Positions 1 through 9,449 of a stretch of 45,048 nucleotides of DNA are shown here, piece by piece. A program made the translations under genes and the position numbers. Position 1 is the stretch's first letter; each line of letters begins with the position of its first letter. Origin of the DNA: Pelotomaculum sp. DTU098. GTDB lineage: Bacteria > Bacillota > Desulfotomaculia > Desulfotomaculales > Pelotomaculaceae. The stretch spans positions 1 to 45,048 of the forward strand of contig LFSA01000071.1 of NCBI GenBank assembly GCA_001512635.1, given 5' to 3'. The notes under the pieces were generated by a model. That model searched no databases and had not been told where the DNA came from. It was given only the letters and a program-made list of their open reading frames with translations.

Positions 1-170
1 TGTCCTTTTCTGAGACGGTTATAGTTATCTCTCTTTATCAAACAGTGCCTTGACACTATCTTACGCCGGTTGTTTCTGGCATGATTTGAGAAAAATGTGT
101 ATAATTATAGAAATGCCCTTCCCATAAATACTTTATATATTCTGTTGGTAGTGAGCAAAGCGGAGGTTTT

Positions 171-986
171 ATGAGAAAAATCAAGCTGGTTGCCGTTGAC
201 CTTGACGACACGCTGCTTTCCCGGGACCTCCAGATTACCGACCGGGTCAGGGAAGCCGTTGCGGCGGTACGTGCCGCCGGCGTTCATTTTACCATTTCCA
301 CCGGACGCATGTATCTATCGGCTGCCAGGTTTGCCCGGGAACTGGGCCTGGATGTCCCGCTGATTACCTACCAGGGCGCCCTGGTGAAGAACGCCTGCTC
401 CGGCGAGGTCCTTTTGTACCGGCCGCTGCCCCTGGTTTACGCCCGGGAAATCATTGCCCGGGTCCACCAGCTGGGCTACCACCTCAACGGTTACCTGGAG
501 GGCGACCGGCTGCTGGTTGAAAGGGATACCCCGGAGGGCCGTCGCTATGCCGCCTTTGCCGGGGTGGAAGCGGAGCTGGTGGGAGATTTTTTGGAATACC
601 TGGACCGGGATCCCATCAAGGTGCTGGCCATTGCCGAGGAACACCGGCTGGATCGCCTTCGGGAGGAGTTGGTGCCCCTCTACAGGGGAAAGGTGCACGT
701 TTCCAAATCCAAGCCGCATTTTCTGGAGTTTTCCCACCCCCGGGCCACCAAGGGGGAGGCCCTGGCCTACCTAGCTGGCCTCTACGGAATTAAAAGGGAA
801 GAAACCATGGCCGTGGGGGACAGCTATAATGACCTGGAAATGCTGGACTATGCCGGGCTCGGCGTAGTGGTGGCCAACGCCCGGGAGGAAATCAAGCAAA
901 GGGCGGACTACGTAACGGAAGCCTCCTATGGAGATAGCGTGGTGGAAGCCCTGGAAAAGTTTGTGCTGGGAGGTACAGTTGCCTGA
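171..986 (+). CDS. Cof-type HAD-IIB family phosphatase
   Basis: Cytosolic haloacid-dehalogenase-type sugar-phosphate or phosphoglycolate-like phosphatase of the Cof/YidA class. Motif I is DLDDTLL with the nucleophile Asp10 and acid/base Asp12. The C-terminal magnesium motif GDSYND lies at about residues 216-221, with a conserved Lys before it (KSKPHF). Between them sits the large C2-type cap of this subfamily. At 271 residues it has normal family length. The ATG is preceded by GGAGG at 161-165. A TATAAT at 100-105 could be its -10 element, but I see no convincing -35. Substrate cannot be read from sequence; the neighbouring glucokinase and debranching genes make a sugar phosphate plausible. 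Confidence 0.93.
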   Translation: MRKIKLVAVDLDDTLLSRDLQITDRVREAVAAVRAAGVHFTISTGRMYLSAARFARELGLDVPLITYQGALVKNACSGEVLLYRPLPLVYAREIIARVHQLGYHLNGYLEGDRLLVERDTPEGRRYAAFAGVEAELVGDFLEYLDRDPIKVLAIAEEHRLDRLREELVPLYRGKVHVSKSKPHFLEFSHPRATKGEALAYLAGLYGIKREETMAVGDSYNDLEMLDYAGLGVVVANAREEIKQRADYVTEASYGDSVVEALEKFVLGGTVA

Positions 987-1125
987 TCCGCCGCCCCGGC
1001 CTAAAAATTAAGCCCTGGCCGGAAGGGTTGCTGGGGTAGAATTTGACATTGCTTTCCAAAGGCTGGACCCCGGTCATTTTTATTGAACGGAGTACGATTC
1101 CCTTGAGCATAGGGAGGTTATTAGT

Positions 1126-2097
1126 GTGTCCGATTTCTGTGTAGCCGGCGTGGACCTGGGGGGGACCAAGATTTACACGGTCCTGGCGTCTTCCCGGGGC
1201 GAGGTGCTGGCTGAACGAAAAATTCCCACCGAAGCGGAAAAGGGCCTGCAGCACGTGATTGCCCGGATCCTGGAGAGCGTGGAGCAGGTTAAAAGGGATG
1301 CGCCGCCCTCCTTCCGGCTGAGGGCCCTGGCCCTGGGCGCCCCGGGCCCCCTGGACAGCTCCAGGGGGATCATTCATTTTGCCCCCAATTTAAACTGGCA
1401 CAATGTTCCCATCCGGGCGATTCTGGAGGAGAAGACGGGGTTCCGCGTCCTGCTGGACAACGACGCCAACCTGGCCGCCCTGGGGGAGCACCTTTACGGA
1501 GCCGGCCGGGGCGCGGATAATATGGTCTTTATTACCATCAGCACCGGGGTCGGCGGCGGCCTGATCCTGGATGGAAAGCTTTACCGGGGGTCGGCGGGCG
1601 GCGCCGGGGAAATCGGCCACATGACCGTTTTGCCCGGCGGTCCCCGCTGCAGCTGCGGCAACCGGGGCTGTCTGGAGGCCCTGTCCTCCGGTACGGCCAT
1701 TGCCAGGGCAGCCGGGAAACTGGTTGCCGGCGGCGGCGGCCAGGAGATCCTGGCTGCGGCGGGGGGAGACCCCGGAAAGATCAGCGCTGCTGTTGTGGCT
1801 GCGGCTGCTGCCCAGGGAGACCCCGGGGCAGTTTCCATCATTGCGGGGGCCGCCCGTTACCTGGGAATCGGCGTGGCCAACCTGGTCAACCTGCTGAACC
1901 CATCCCATGTGGTCCTGGGCGGTGGGGTCATGGCGGCAGGAGAACTGATCTGGGAGGGAGTGCGGCGGGAAGTCCGGGCCAGGTCCCTGGCGGCTGCCCG
2001 GCTGGGGCTGCGCCTGGTCCCGGCTGAGCTGGGCGGCCGGGCCGGTGCCATGGGCGCAGTGGCCCTGGCCCTGCAGGCGGTAAACCCGCAGGAATAA
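1126..2097 (+). CDS. glcK: ROK family glucokinase
   Basis: ATP-dependent glucose phosphorylation to glucose-6-phosphate in the cytosol. The N-terminal phosphate-binding motif DLGGTK is at residues 10-15, and the ROK zinc signature CSCGNRGCLE is near residues 175-184 with an upstream His in EIGHM. Length (323 aa) fits ROK glucokinases. The start is GTG, chosen because AGGGAGG at 1111-1117 sits 8 bases before it. It lies between a HAD phosphatase and a glycogen debranching enzyme, consistent with feeding glucose released from storage polysaccharide into glycolysis. The family also contains other sugar kinases and repressors; no N-terminal HTH is present, so a kinase is favoured. Confidence 0.92.
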   Translation: MSDFCVAGVDLGGTKIYTVLASSRGEVLAERKIPTEAEKGLQHVIARILESVEQVKRDAPPSFRLRALALGAPGPLDSSRGIIHFAPNLNWHNVPIRAILEEKTGFRVLLDNDANLAALGEHLYGAGRGADNMVFITISTGVGGGLILDGKLYRGSAGGAGEIGHMTVLPGGPRCSCGNRGCLEALSSGTAIARAAGKLVAGGGGQEILAAAGGDPGKISAAVVAAAAAQGDPGAVSIIAGAARYLGIGVANLVNLLNPSHVVLGGGVMAAGELIWEGVRREVRARSLAAARLGLRLVPAELGGRAGAMGAVALALQAVNPQE

Positions 2098-2138
2098 AAG
2101 GCCCCTGTTGAGATTATGCTAGTGGAAAGGGGAACAAG

Positions 2139-4142
2139 ATGTTAGATTACGGTAAGAGCGAGTGGCGCACCCTGGAGTCCGGCCTGCAAAAGGAATGGCT
2201 GGCCACCAACGGCATCGGCGGCTATGCTTCCAGCACCCTGATCAACCTCAACAGCCGCAAATACCACGGCCTGCTGATAGCTGCCCATAACCCCCCGGGC
2301 CGGCGGGTACTGCACCTGGCCAAGCTGGACGAGCGCTTCCGGGCGGGCTCCTGCACCTTCAACCTGGCTGCCAACGAAAACCGGTCCGGTTTCAGGGAAA
2401 CCGGCTTCATCCACCTCCAGCGGGTCCAGGTGGAGCCCTTTCCAACCTTTACATACAGCTTCAAAGACATATCCCTGGACAAGACCGTTTTCATGGTCTA
2501 CGGCGAAAACAGCACAGTGATCCTCTACCGGGTCTATAACGGCGCTGACCCTGCCCTGCTGACCCTGGTTCCCCTGGTCAACGGACGCGGCCACCACTGC
2601 GTCACGCGCCGGGAGGAGCTTCAATTCCGGCAAAGGGCCGTTCCCGGCGGCGTTTCCATTGCTGTTGCCGGGGGGGAGGACCTGCCGGAACTGCTGCTCA
2701 CCTGCAGCGCCGGCACATTTATACCCGGCGGCAGCTGGTACGAGGGGATGGCCTACAGGGCGGAAAAGGAGCGGGGCGAGAACGACCAGGAGGACCACTA
2801 CGTACCCGGGCGCTTTGAAATCCCCGTCGCTGCGGGAGAAGTCAAAACCTTTGCGGTAATTGCCACCGTTGAGGAAAACTCCCGGGCAACTGGCCTTGAC
2901 CCCCTGGATTTACTGGAGAAGGAGCGGGCCCGGCTCCGCAAGCTGGAGGAGCAGGCAGCCTGTCCGGACAGCTTTGCCTGCAGCCTGGTGCGGGCTGCGG
3001 ACGCCTTTATTGTGCAGCGCCGGTCCAGCGGGAAAAAAACCATTATCGCCGGCTACCCCTGGTTTGCCGACTGGGGCCGGGACGCCATGATTTCCCTGCC
3101 CGGGCTTACCCTGGTAACCCGGCGTTTCCAGGAGGCCCGGGAGATCCTGTTGACCTTCGCGGAACACAGCCGGAAGGGACTGTTGCCCAACGCCTTTTTT
3201 GACGGGGCCAGGGTTCCGGTTTACAACACAGTGGACGCCTCCCTCTGGTTTATTCACGCTGCCCAGCGCTACCTGGCCTACACCGGCGACCTGGATTTTG
3301 TGCGGGAGCACCTGTACCCGGTGATCAAGGAGATCGTCCACTGGTACGCTGATGGCACTGATTATAATATCGGCATGGCTGAAGACGGCCTGATCAGCGC
3401 CGGTTCCCCGGAGGTCCAGTTGACCTGGATGGACGCCATGGTGGACCAGTGGGTGGTGACGCCGCGCCACGGTAAGGCTGTGGAAATCAATGCCCTGTGG
3501 TATAACGCCCTCTGCGTCCTGGAAAAGCTCAGCCGCCTCTACGGGGAGGACAATCCAGGCCCTGTCCGGCCGGAGCTGGTGCAGGACAGCTTTTTAAAAC
3601 AATTCTGGGACGAAAAAAGGGGCTGCCTGTATGACGTGGTTTCTCCGGAGGGGGTGGACGCCAGGGTCCGGCCCAACCAGTTGCTGGCGGTGAGCCTCCC
3701 CCATACCATGCTCAGCCGGGAGCAGGCGCATCGGGTGGTGCGCAAGGTCTGGCAGGAGCTCTACGCCACTTACGGGATCCGCAGCCTCTCCCCGGCTGAC
3801 GGGGACTACCGGGGCATTTACACCGGGGACCGCTTCCAGCGGGATGGCGCCTACCACCAGGGGACGGCCTGGGGCTGGCTGATGGGACCCTTTATCACCG
3901 CCATCCGGCGGGTTCACGGCTACAGCCCGGCCAGCCGGGAAACTGCCTTAAGGTTAATCCGGCCTTTCCGGGATCAGCTGCGCGACCACGGCGCCGGCTA
4001 TATCTCAGAGATTTTTGACGGCGCCGAGCCGAACCTTCCCAGGGGCTGCATCGCCCAGGCCTGGAGCGTGGCCGAGGTGCTGCGGGCTTACCTGGAAGAT
4101 GTGCTGGAAATGGGGCCGCCCGGGGATCCGGCGGGATTATAG
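2139..4142 (+). CDS. Glycogen debranching enzyme (amylo-alpha-1,6-glucosidase)
   Basis: Hydrolyses alpha-1,6 branches of glycogen or alpha-glucan. An N-terminal beta-sandwich (about residues 1-270, opening with GIGGYASSTL and NSRKYHGLL) is followed by an (alpha/alpha)6 glucosidase domain. Diagnostic motifs are WFADWGRDAMISLPG near residue 310, PNAFFDG, and GCIAQAWSVAE near the C terminus. The 667-residue length is typical of the bacterial/archaeal GDE family lacking the 4-alpha-glucanotransferase half. Start ATG follows GGGGA. It probably works with the upstream glucokinase and downstream phosphoglucose isomerase in glucan turnover. Confidence 0.93.
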   Translation: MLDYGKSEWRTLESGLQKEWLATNGIGGYASSTLINLNSRKYHGLLIAAHNPPGRRVLHLAKLDERFRAGSCTFNLAANENRSGFRETGFIHLQRVQVEPFPTFTYSFKDISLDKTVFMVYGENSTVILYRVYNGADPALLTLVPLVNGRGHHCVTRREELQFRQRAVPGGVSIAVAGGEDLPELLLTCSAGTFIPGGSWYEGMAYRAEKERGENDQEDHYVPGRFEIPVAAGEVKTFAVIATVEENSRATGLDPLDLLEKERARLRKLEEQAACPDSFACSLVRAADAFIVQRRSSGKKTIIAGYPWFADWGRDAMISLPGLTLVTRRFQEAREILLTFAEHSRKGLLPNAFFDGARVPVYNTVDASLWFIHAAQRYLAYTGDLDFVREHLYPVIKEIVHWYADGTDYNIGMAEDGLISAGSPEVQLTWMDAMVDQWVVTPRHGKAVEINALWYNALCVLEKLSRLYGEDNPGPVRPELVQDSFLKQFWDEKRGCLYDVVSPEGVDARVRPNQLLAVSLPHTMLSREQAHRVVRKVWQELYATYGIRSLSPADGDYRGIYTGDRFQRDGAYHQGTAWGWLMGPFITAIRRVHGYSPASRETALRLIRPFRDQLRDHGAGYISEIFDGAEPNLPRGCIAQAWSVAEVLRAYLEDVLEMGPPGDPAGL

Positions 4143-4238
4143 GGACAGGCGTATGAGAGAAAATTGAGTTTTCATGGTTGTTATTGCCGATAGAAGAAAG
4201 GTATTGATCACCCACTCCAAAAGGAGGAAAAGTCAATT

Positions 4239-5312
4239 GTGAATGCGGTAAAGGATTTAAACTGCCCGGAGGAACTCTGCAAGCTGGATACAACAGGCAT
4301 GTTCGAAGCCCTCAAGGGCCTGCCGGTCCAGTGCGACCAGGCTTGCTGGGACCTGGCCAGGTATGTGGAACTGCCGGAAATTGAGGCCATTTCCAGTATC
4401 GTTGTAACTGGACTGGGGGGCTCGGCCATCGGAGGGGACCTGCTCAGGGTCTACACCGCCGGCAAGCTGGCAGTGCCCGTAATCGTCAACCGGGACTACG
4501 TCCTGCCGGAGTTTGTTGGTCCCGATACCCTGGTCTTCGCTGTCAGCTACTCCGGAAACACCGAAGAGACCATAAGCGCTTACGAAGAGGCCCGTTTGAG
4601 AGGTGCCTCCGTGATTGCCATAACCACCGGCGGCAGGCTGGGTGAGCTGGCCAGCCGGGACGGTGTTCCGGTGATTGGGGTTCCCGGCGGTATTTCCCCC
4701 CGGGCAGCCACCGGCTTTTTATTTATCCCAACCCTCAGGGTTTTACAAAGACTGGGACTGCTGCCGGACAACGTGGACGAGATTTCGGAAATGATCGACT
4801 ATATGCGGGCTCTCCAAAAAGAGCTGGCTCCTGAAGTCCCCGCGCAGGAAAACAGGGCCAAGCAGCTGGCCCAAAAACTTTTCAACCGGATCCCGGTAAT
4901 CTGGGGTTCCAGCGGCACAACCGAGGTGGTGGCCCAGCGCTGGAAGGGCCAGATCAACGAAAACGCCAAGGCACCTGCTTACTGGAACGTGCTGCCGGAA
5001 TTGAACCATAACGAAATTGTGGGTTTCCAGTTTCCCAGGGAGCTGTTAAAAAAGCTCCACGTGGTAATTCTGCGGGATGAGCGGGACCACCCCCGGGTGC
5101 ACAAGCGCATCGAGATTACCAAGGAAATAATCCGGGATGCTGTAGACGGCTGCACCGAGGTCTGGGCCTCCGGTGAAGGCGAACTCTCCAGGATCTTTTC
5201 CCTGATTTACACCGGTGATTACACCAGCGTCTACCTGGCGGCCCTTTACGGTGTCGACCCGGGCCCGGTCAAGGTGATCGACTACCTCAAGAGGGAGCTG
5301 CGGGACGATTAA
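4239..5312 (+). CDS. Bifunctional phosphoglucose/phosphomannose isomerase (SIS type)
   Basis: Interconverts glucose-6-P, mannose-6-P and fructose-6-P. Two SIS domains are visible: GLGGSAIGGD at about residues 59-68 and SYSGNTEET in the first, then VIWGSSGTTEVVAQRWKGQ and the catalytic-type ELNHNEIVGF near residue 255 in the second. Its 357 residues match the dual-specificity PGI/PMI family. Start is GTG, chosen because AAGGAGG lies at 4221-4227; an ATG at 4243 is out of frame. The stop codon region overlaps the probable start of the following PHP gene, suggesting translational coupling. Confidence 0.93.
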   Translation: MNAVKDLNCPEELCKLDTTGMFEALKGLPVQCDQACWDLARYVELPEIEAISSIVVTGLGGSAIGGDLLRVYTAGKLAVPVIVNRDYVLPEFVGPDTLVFAVSYSGNTEETISAYEEARLRGASVIAITTGGRLGELASRDGVPVIGVPGGISPRAATGFLFIPTLRVLQRLGLLPDNVDEISEMIDYMRALQKELAPEVPAQENRAKQLAQKLFNRIPVIWGSSGTTEVVAQRWKGQINENAKAPAYWNVLPELNHNEIVGFQFPRELLKKLHVVILRDERDHPRVHKRIEITKEIIRDAVDGCTEVWASGEGELSRIFSLIYTGDYTSVYLAALYGVDPGPVKVIDYLKRELRDD

Positions 5313-6042
5313 GTTTTTTGCCGACTACCACACCCACACGAAATACAGTGACGGCCGGGGCACCCCGGCTCAGAATATAGAAGCGGCTGTCCGGCGGGGC
5401 CTGCGGGAAGTGGCCATCACCGACCACGGTCCCAAGAGCATCGGCACGGGTGTGGCGGATGCCGAAACATTTCTGGTAATTAAGGAAGAGGTGGCCGGCC
5501 TGGCTCCCCGCTTTCCGGAGCTGAAGATCCTGGTGGGGGCCGAGGCAGCGGTGATCAGCCGGGACGGCCGCCTGGACCTGCCCCGGGAGATCATCGACCG
5601 GCTGGACCTGCTGATTGCCGGGCTGCACCCCTACTATATTCCGGAAAGCCCCGGGGACGCCCTTTACTATACCCTGCCCAACCTGGCGGCCAGGTTCTCC
5701 GTAAGCATCCGGGAAAAAATGCGCTGCACCAACACCAAAGCCCTGATTGAGGCCGTCCACAGTTACCCGGTGGATTTTATCAGCCACCCGGACCTGATGG
5801 CTCCAGTGGACCTGGATGAACTGGCCCGGGCCTGCGCCGGCACGGAAACCGCACTTGAAGTCAACACAGGACACAATTATAATAAAGAAAAAATCGTCCG
5901 GGCCGCCGCCCGCCACGGCGCCAGGCTTGTCGTTAACAGCGACGCCCACTATCCGGAAACGGTGGGAAGTTTGGATGCCGGGGCGGAGTTGCTGGACCGG
6001 CTGGGGTTTCCCGCGGAACAGGTCGTTAACGCCCTGTTTTAA
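5308..6042 (+). CDS. PHP domain phosphoesterase, probably starting at an ATT codon
   Basis: PHP-domain metal-dependent phosphoesterase of the YcdX/histidinol-phosphatase-like type. Coding similarity begins well before the first GTG (5410): the frame upstream encodes [14 protein letters not shown], the first metal-binding PHP motif. Later motifs are AITDHG, GAEA, IAGLHP, FISHPD and NSDAHYP, all metal-ligand positions of this fold. No ATG, GTG or TTG exists in frame between the in-frame TGA at 5275 and 5410, so I place the start at ATT 5308. That overlaps the previous TAA (ATTAA), with GAGGGAG at 5291-5297. This gives 244 residues. If GTG 5410 were used, the protein would lack its first metal site. 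Function beyond phosphoesterase is unknown. Confidence 0.85.
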   Translation: MKFFADYHTHTKYSDGRGTPAQNIEAAVRRGLREVAITDHGPKSIGTGVADAETFLVIKEEVAGLAPRFPELKILVGAEAAVISRDGRLDLPREIIDRLDLLIAGLHPYYIPESPGDALYYTLPNLAARFSVSIREKMRCTNTKALIEAVHSYPVDFISHPDLMAPVDLDELARACAGTETALEVNTGHNYNKEKIVRAAARHGARLVVNSDAHYPETVGSLDAGAELLDRLGFPAEQVVNALF

Positions 6043-6074
6043 ATTCCACATGTTTTAAAAGGGGGGTCAGTAAA

Positions 6075-6947
6075 ATGGTGATGCCGAGACTTGTGATAGT
6101 CACCGGCTTATCCGGCGCCGGGAAGACCCAGGCTATGCGCTGCCTCGAGGATCTGGGTTTTTTCTGCGTGGACAACCTGCCCCCGACCTTAATCCCTAAA
6201 TTTGCCGAACTCTGTGCACAGGCTGCCAGCAAGATTAATAAAATAGCATTAGCAGTTGACATCCGGGGCGGTGAGTTTTTCAACACCCTTTTTGAAGTTC
6301 TCCACCAGATTGACATGGAGGGAACCGGGTACGAGATCCTCTTCCTCGAAGCCTCCGATGAAACCCTGGTGAGGAGGTATAAAGAGTCCCGAAGGCGCCA
6401 TCCCCTGAGTTCCCACGGGGAGATTCTGGAAGTAATCCGGGAAGAGCGAAGCCGCCTTCAAGACTTGAGAGGCAGGGCGGATAAAATCATCGATACGTCC
6501 AACATGACCGTTCACCAGTTGAAGGAAGAGATTACTGCTATTTACGCAGGTAACGCAAATAACCCCAGGCTGCACATCACGGTCATTTCTTTTGGCTACA
6601 AATATGGTATACCCCTGGACTCTGACCTGGTCTTCGATGTTCGCTTCCTGCCCAATCCCCACTACGATCCGGTTCTGCGGCCCTTGAGCGGCAATGAGAA
6701 GCCAATCCGGGACTATGTTTGCGCATCCCCGCTGACGGAAGAATTTATGGAAAAATTTCAGGACTTTATTGAGTTTTTAATTCCCCAGTACATTAAAGAA
6801 GGAAAAACCACCCTGATGATTGCCATCGGCTGCACCGGAGGCATGCACCGTTCCGTTGTCCTGGCCAACCGTCTTGGGGAGTATCTGGAAAGTAAGGAAC
6901 TTCCTGTAACGGTTCGCCACCGGGACATTAAAAAAAATAGGGGTTGA
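6075..6947 (+). CDS. rapZ: RNase adapter / nucleotide-binding protein RapZ (YvcJ)
   Basis: P-loop protein of the RapZ/YvcJ family. In enterobacteria it guides RNase E to GlmZ; in Firmicutes it binds nucleotides and affects competence. Walker A is GLSGAGKT at residues 11-18. The conserved C-terminal motif [10 protein letters not shown] is near residue 252 and SFGYKYGIP near residue 175. Length 290 is normal. Start ATG follows the purine-rich AGGGGGG. It is the first gene of the conserved rapZ-yvcK-whiA trio, and its TGA overlaps the possible TTG start of yvcK. Confidence 0.95.
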   Translation: MVMPRLVIVTGLSGAGKTQAMRCLEDLGFFCVDNLPPTLIPKFAELCAQAASKINKIALAVDIRGGEFFNTLFEVLHQIDMEGTGYEILFLEASDETLVRRYKESRRRHPLSSHGEILEVIREERSRLQDLRGRADKIIDTSNMTVHQLKEEITAIYAGNANNPRLHITVISFGYKYGIPLDSDLVFDVRFLPNPHYDPVLRPLSGNEKPIRDYVCASPLTEEFMEKFQDFIEFLIPQYIKEGKTTLMIAIGCTGGMHRSVVLANRLGEYLESKELPVTVRHRDIKKNRG

Positions 6948-6949
6948 AA

Positions 6950-8302
6950 GTGTTGGAACTGCTGAAATGGCTCTATCCGGGCATGCGCGTGAAGCGCTGG
7001 CTGTTTCTGGCTTTATGCGGTTTGCTCCTGGCAGCTTTGGGCGTGGACCTGATTATGGAGGGCAACCTGTTCGGGTACCTGGCCCGGCCCATTCATAATC
7101 TGGAGTTCAGGGTCCTTGACCAGGGGCTCCACCTGGTAGCCGGCGTTTTCCTGCTTGTCACTGGACTGTCCGTGATAGCCCTGGGGCTCCTGAAGGCCTT
7201 TCACTCCGTGGCCGTTGTGCTGGTCCCGGAACATGAAGGCAGAATGGCCGATATTATCTACACCCGGCACAGCTTGCGACGCGGTCCCAAGATCGTTGTG
7301 ATTGGCGGCGGCACCGGCCTGTCGGTACTCCTGAGGGGTTTGAAGGAGTATACCAGCAACCTGACCGCCATTGTGTCGGTGGCCGATGACGGGGGCAGTT
7401 CCGGACGCCTCAGGGGCGATCTGGGGATACTCCCCCCGGGGGATATCCGCAACTGCCTGGTTGCCCTGGCCGATAAAGAGCCCCTGATGGAAGAGCTTCT
7501 CCAGTACCGTTTTAAGACCGGGGAGCTGGCAGGTCACTCCCTGGGCAACCTGCTCCTGGCGGCTTTGACCAGCATGACCGGCAGTTTTGACCACGCGGTG
7601 CGGTGTTTAAGCAAGGTCCTGGCCATCCGCGGCCAGGTGCTGCCTGTAACATTGTCCGATGTCACCCTCTGTGCCGAACTGGAGGACGGGACGGTGGTGC
7701 AGGGCCAGTCCCGGATTTCCCATAGTCCGGGCCGGATTAAAAGGGTGTTTTTGAAGCCTTCCCGCTGCCTGCCGCTGGCTGAGGCCCTGCTTGCCATCCG
7801 GTCTGCTGATGCGGTTGTGCTCGGGCCGGGCAGCCTTTACACCAGCATTATTCCCAATCTCCTGGTGAAGGGGATCCCGGAGGCACTGGCCAAAACCCCG
7901 GCCCCCAAGATTTATATCTGCAACGTCATGACCCAGCCGGGTGAGACCGATGGTTATACCGCTTCCGCTCACCTGGAAGCCCTTATGGCCCACGGTTGTA
8001 CGACAATTGATTATGCAGTTGTCAATACCGGGCCGGTTCCACCCAGGTTGCGGGCCCGCTACCTGCAGATGGGGGCAAATCCCGTGCTGGCAGACATTGA
8101 AGAAATAGAAAAAATGGGCGTCCAGGCTGTGGAAGGGGACCTCGTGCACCAGTCCGATGTGGTGCGGCACCATCCCGATAAGCTGGCCCAGGCGGTTTTG
8201 CGCCTGACCTTTGCGGCCAGGGGGCGGCACAACAGGGTCCGTTACTTAAATGAACGGCGCCGGGACGGTAAAAACAAAGAACTTTTCAGGGCAGAGGTTT
8301 AG
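6950..8302 (+). CDS. yvcK: Gluconeogenesis/morphogenesis factor YvcK (GlmR), with N-terminal membrane anchor
   Basis: CofD-like UDP-sugar-binding protein that in Bacillus stimulates GlmS and cell-envelope precursor synthesis. The nucleotide-binding start VVIGGGTGLSVLLRGLK is near residue 118, followed by VSVADDGGSSGRLR and PPGDIRNCL. Before it, two hydrophobic segments (about residues 15-35 and 60-85) form a membrane anchor absent from the short Bacillus form, giving about 450 residues. Possible starts are TTG 6944 (overlapping rapZ), GTG 6950 and TTG 6953; AGGGG at 6939-6943 spaces best with GTG 6950. A hairpin terminator follows at 8430-8460. Confidence 0.93.
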   Translation: MLELLKWLYPGMRVKRWLFLALCGLLLAALGVDLIMEGNLFGYLARPIHNLEFRVLDQGLHLVAGVFLLVTGLSVIALGLLKAFHSVAVVLVPEHEGRMADIIYTRHSLRRGPKIVVIGGGTGLSVLLRGLKEYTSNLTAIVSVADDGGSSGRLRGDLGILPPGDIRNCLVALADKEPLMEELLQYRFKTGELAGHSLGNLLLAALTSMTGSFDHAVRCLSKVLAIRGQVLPVTLSDVTLCAELEDGTVVQGQSRISHSPGRIKRVFLKPSRCLPLAEALLAIRSADAVVLGPGSLYTSIIPNLLVKGIPEALAKTPAPKIYICNVMTQPGETDGYTASAHLEALMAHGCTTIDYAVVNTGPVPPRLRARYLQMGANPVLADIEEIEKMGVQAVEGDLVHQSDVVRHHPDKLAQAVLRLTFAARGRHNRVRYLNERRRDGKNKELFRAEV

Positions 8303-8429
8303 AGAGATCCAGCGACATTACCTGCGGCACTGGTAAAGTCTTTTTGAGGAAAATGCCAATTCAGTGCCCTGTTGCCCATTAAGGTAATTTAAGAGAGTAA
8401 AATAAATAAATTAAAAAATTTTATATCAA

Positions 8430-8465
8430 AAAAGACAGCGAGCTGGCCCCGCTGTCTTTTTATTG
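8430..8465 (+). terminator. Rho-independent terminator after yvcK
   Basis: Perfect 11-bp inverted repeat AAAAGACAGCG / CGCTGTCTTTT (8430-8440 and 8450-8460) with a 9-base loop, followed by T-rich sequence. The promoter of whiA starts inside its 3' arm, so whiA is likely transcribed separately from rapZ-yvcK. Confidence 0.8.
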
Positions 8466-8472
8466 GTATAAT
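8443..8472 (+). promoter_or_regulatory. Extended -10 promoter for whiA
   Basis: TGGTATAAT at 8464-8472 is a perfect extended -10 (TGN plus TATAAT). The -35 region falls inside the preceding terminator and is weak, as usual for extended -10 promoters. Transcription would start at about 8479-8480, downstream of the ATG at 8475, which excludes that ATG as the whiA start. Confidence 0.6.
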
Positions 8473-8501
8473 ATATGCAAGAGGAAAGAGGGGAAGTTGG
8501 C

Positions 8502-9449
8502 TTGTCCTTTTCGGCGGTAACAAAAAATGAGCTGGCCCGGGTTTCCAGCCAGCGGACCTGCTGCCGCCTGGCGGAACTTGCGGCCTTGATTAAAATGGAC
8601 GGGACTATCCAGATCAGCGGCTCACGCCGGATATCCCTGAGCATTATAACCGAAAACGCCGCAGTGGCAAGGAAAATCTTTTCCCTGATCAAAACCCTGT
8701 TTGGGCTTCAAACAGAGGTTCTGGTGCAGCGCAAGACGCAGCTCAAGAAAAACAATGTCTACTGGGTGCGCATCCTCCCCCAGCCGGGCATGGGCGAAAT
8801 CCTCCGGCGCCTGGGAATGCTGGACGCCGCGGGACGGCTGACCAGTATTGCTGTAAGGGACGAGCTGGTCCGCCGGGAATGCTGCCGCCGGGCCTACCTG
8901 AGAGGGGTCTTTTTAGGCGGGGGTTCCGTGAACAGTCCCGAGGGCAATTACCACCTGGAAATAATTACTGGCAATGAGAGCTTTGCCCGCTTTATTAAAA
9001 AATTGATGCAAAAAATGCACCTGCCTGCCAGGATCAGCAGGCGGAAAAACTGGTTTGTCGTCTACCTCAAAGAAAGCGAGCAGATCAGCGATTTTTTGAA
9101 TATTGTAGGGGCCCACTCCGCCTTGCTCAACTTTGAAAACGCCAGGATTTATAAAGAAATGCGCAATCAGGTCAACCGCTTGGTCAACTGCGAAACAGCC
9201 AACCTGAATAAAACAGTCAATGCCGCAGTGCGGCAACTGGAAAACATTGAATTGATCAAGAATACCGTGGGTTTGGAGCAAATCCCAGAATCCCTGAGAG
9301 AAATAGCGATGCTCCGGCTCAAGTATCCCGATGCCAGCCTGAAGGAACTGGGAGAACTGGTTCAGCCCAAACTGGGCAAATCGGGGGTCAATCACCGCTT
9401 GAGAAAGATTGAAGAAATTGCCGAGCAAATCCGGAGCGAAAAGGGATGA
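8502..9449 (+). CDS. whiA: Sporulation/division transcription factor WhiA
   Basis: WhiA combines a degenerate LAGLIDADG endonuclease-like N-terminal domain with a C-terminal DNA-binding HTH. It acts in cell division in Firmicutes and sporulation in actinomycetes. The canonical N terminus [13 protein letters not shown] begins directly after TTG 8502, which is preceded by AGAGGGG (8486-8492). This start gives 315 residues, the usual length. Conserved segments are [22 protein letters not shown] and the HTH-region [15 protein letters not shown]. The stop overlaps the next start (ATGA), so the acyltransferase is probably cotranscribed. Confidence 0.93.
   Translation: MSFSAVTKNELARVSSQRTCCRLAELAALIKMDGTIQISGSRRISLSIITENAAVARKIFSLIKTLFGLQTEVLVQRKTQLKKNNVYWVRILPQPGMGEILRRLGMLDAAGRLTSIAVRDELVRRECCRRAYLRGVFLGGGSVNSPEGNYHLEIITGNESFARFIKKLMQKMHLPARISRRKNWFVVYLKESEQISDFLNIVGAHSALLNFENARIYKEMRNQVNRLVNCETANLNKTVNAAVRQLENIELIKNTVGLEQIPESLREIAMLRLKYPDASLKELGELVQPKLGKSGVNHRLRKIEEIAEQIRSEKG

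Noticed and set aside
77-90. TGGCAT...TTGAG resembling a sigma-54 promoter
   Set aside because: The spacing between the GG and GC elements is two bases short and the GC is GA, so it does not fit the -24/-12 rule.
5287-6051. 254-codon minus-strand open frame opposite the PHP gene
   Set aside because: Antisense shadow of a GC-rich coding region; low-complexity Gly/Pro/Gln composition and no domain, while the + strand has all PHP motifs.
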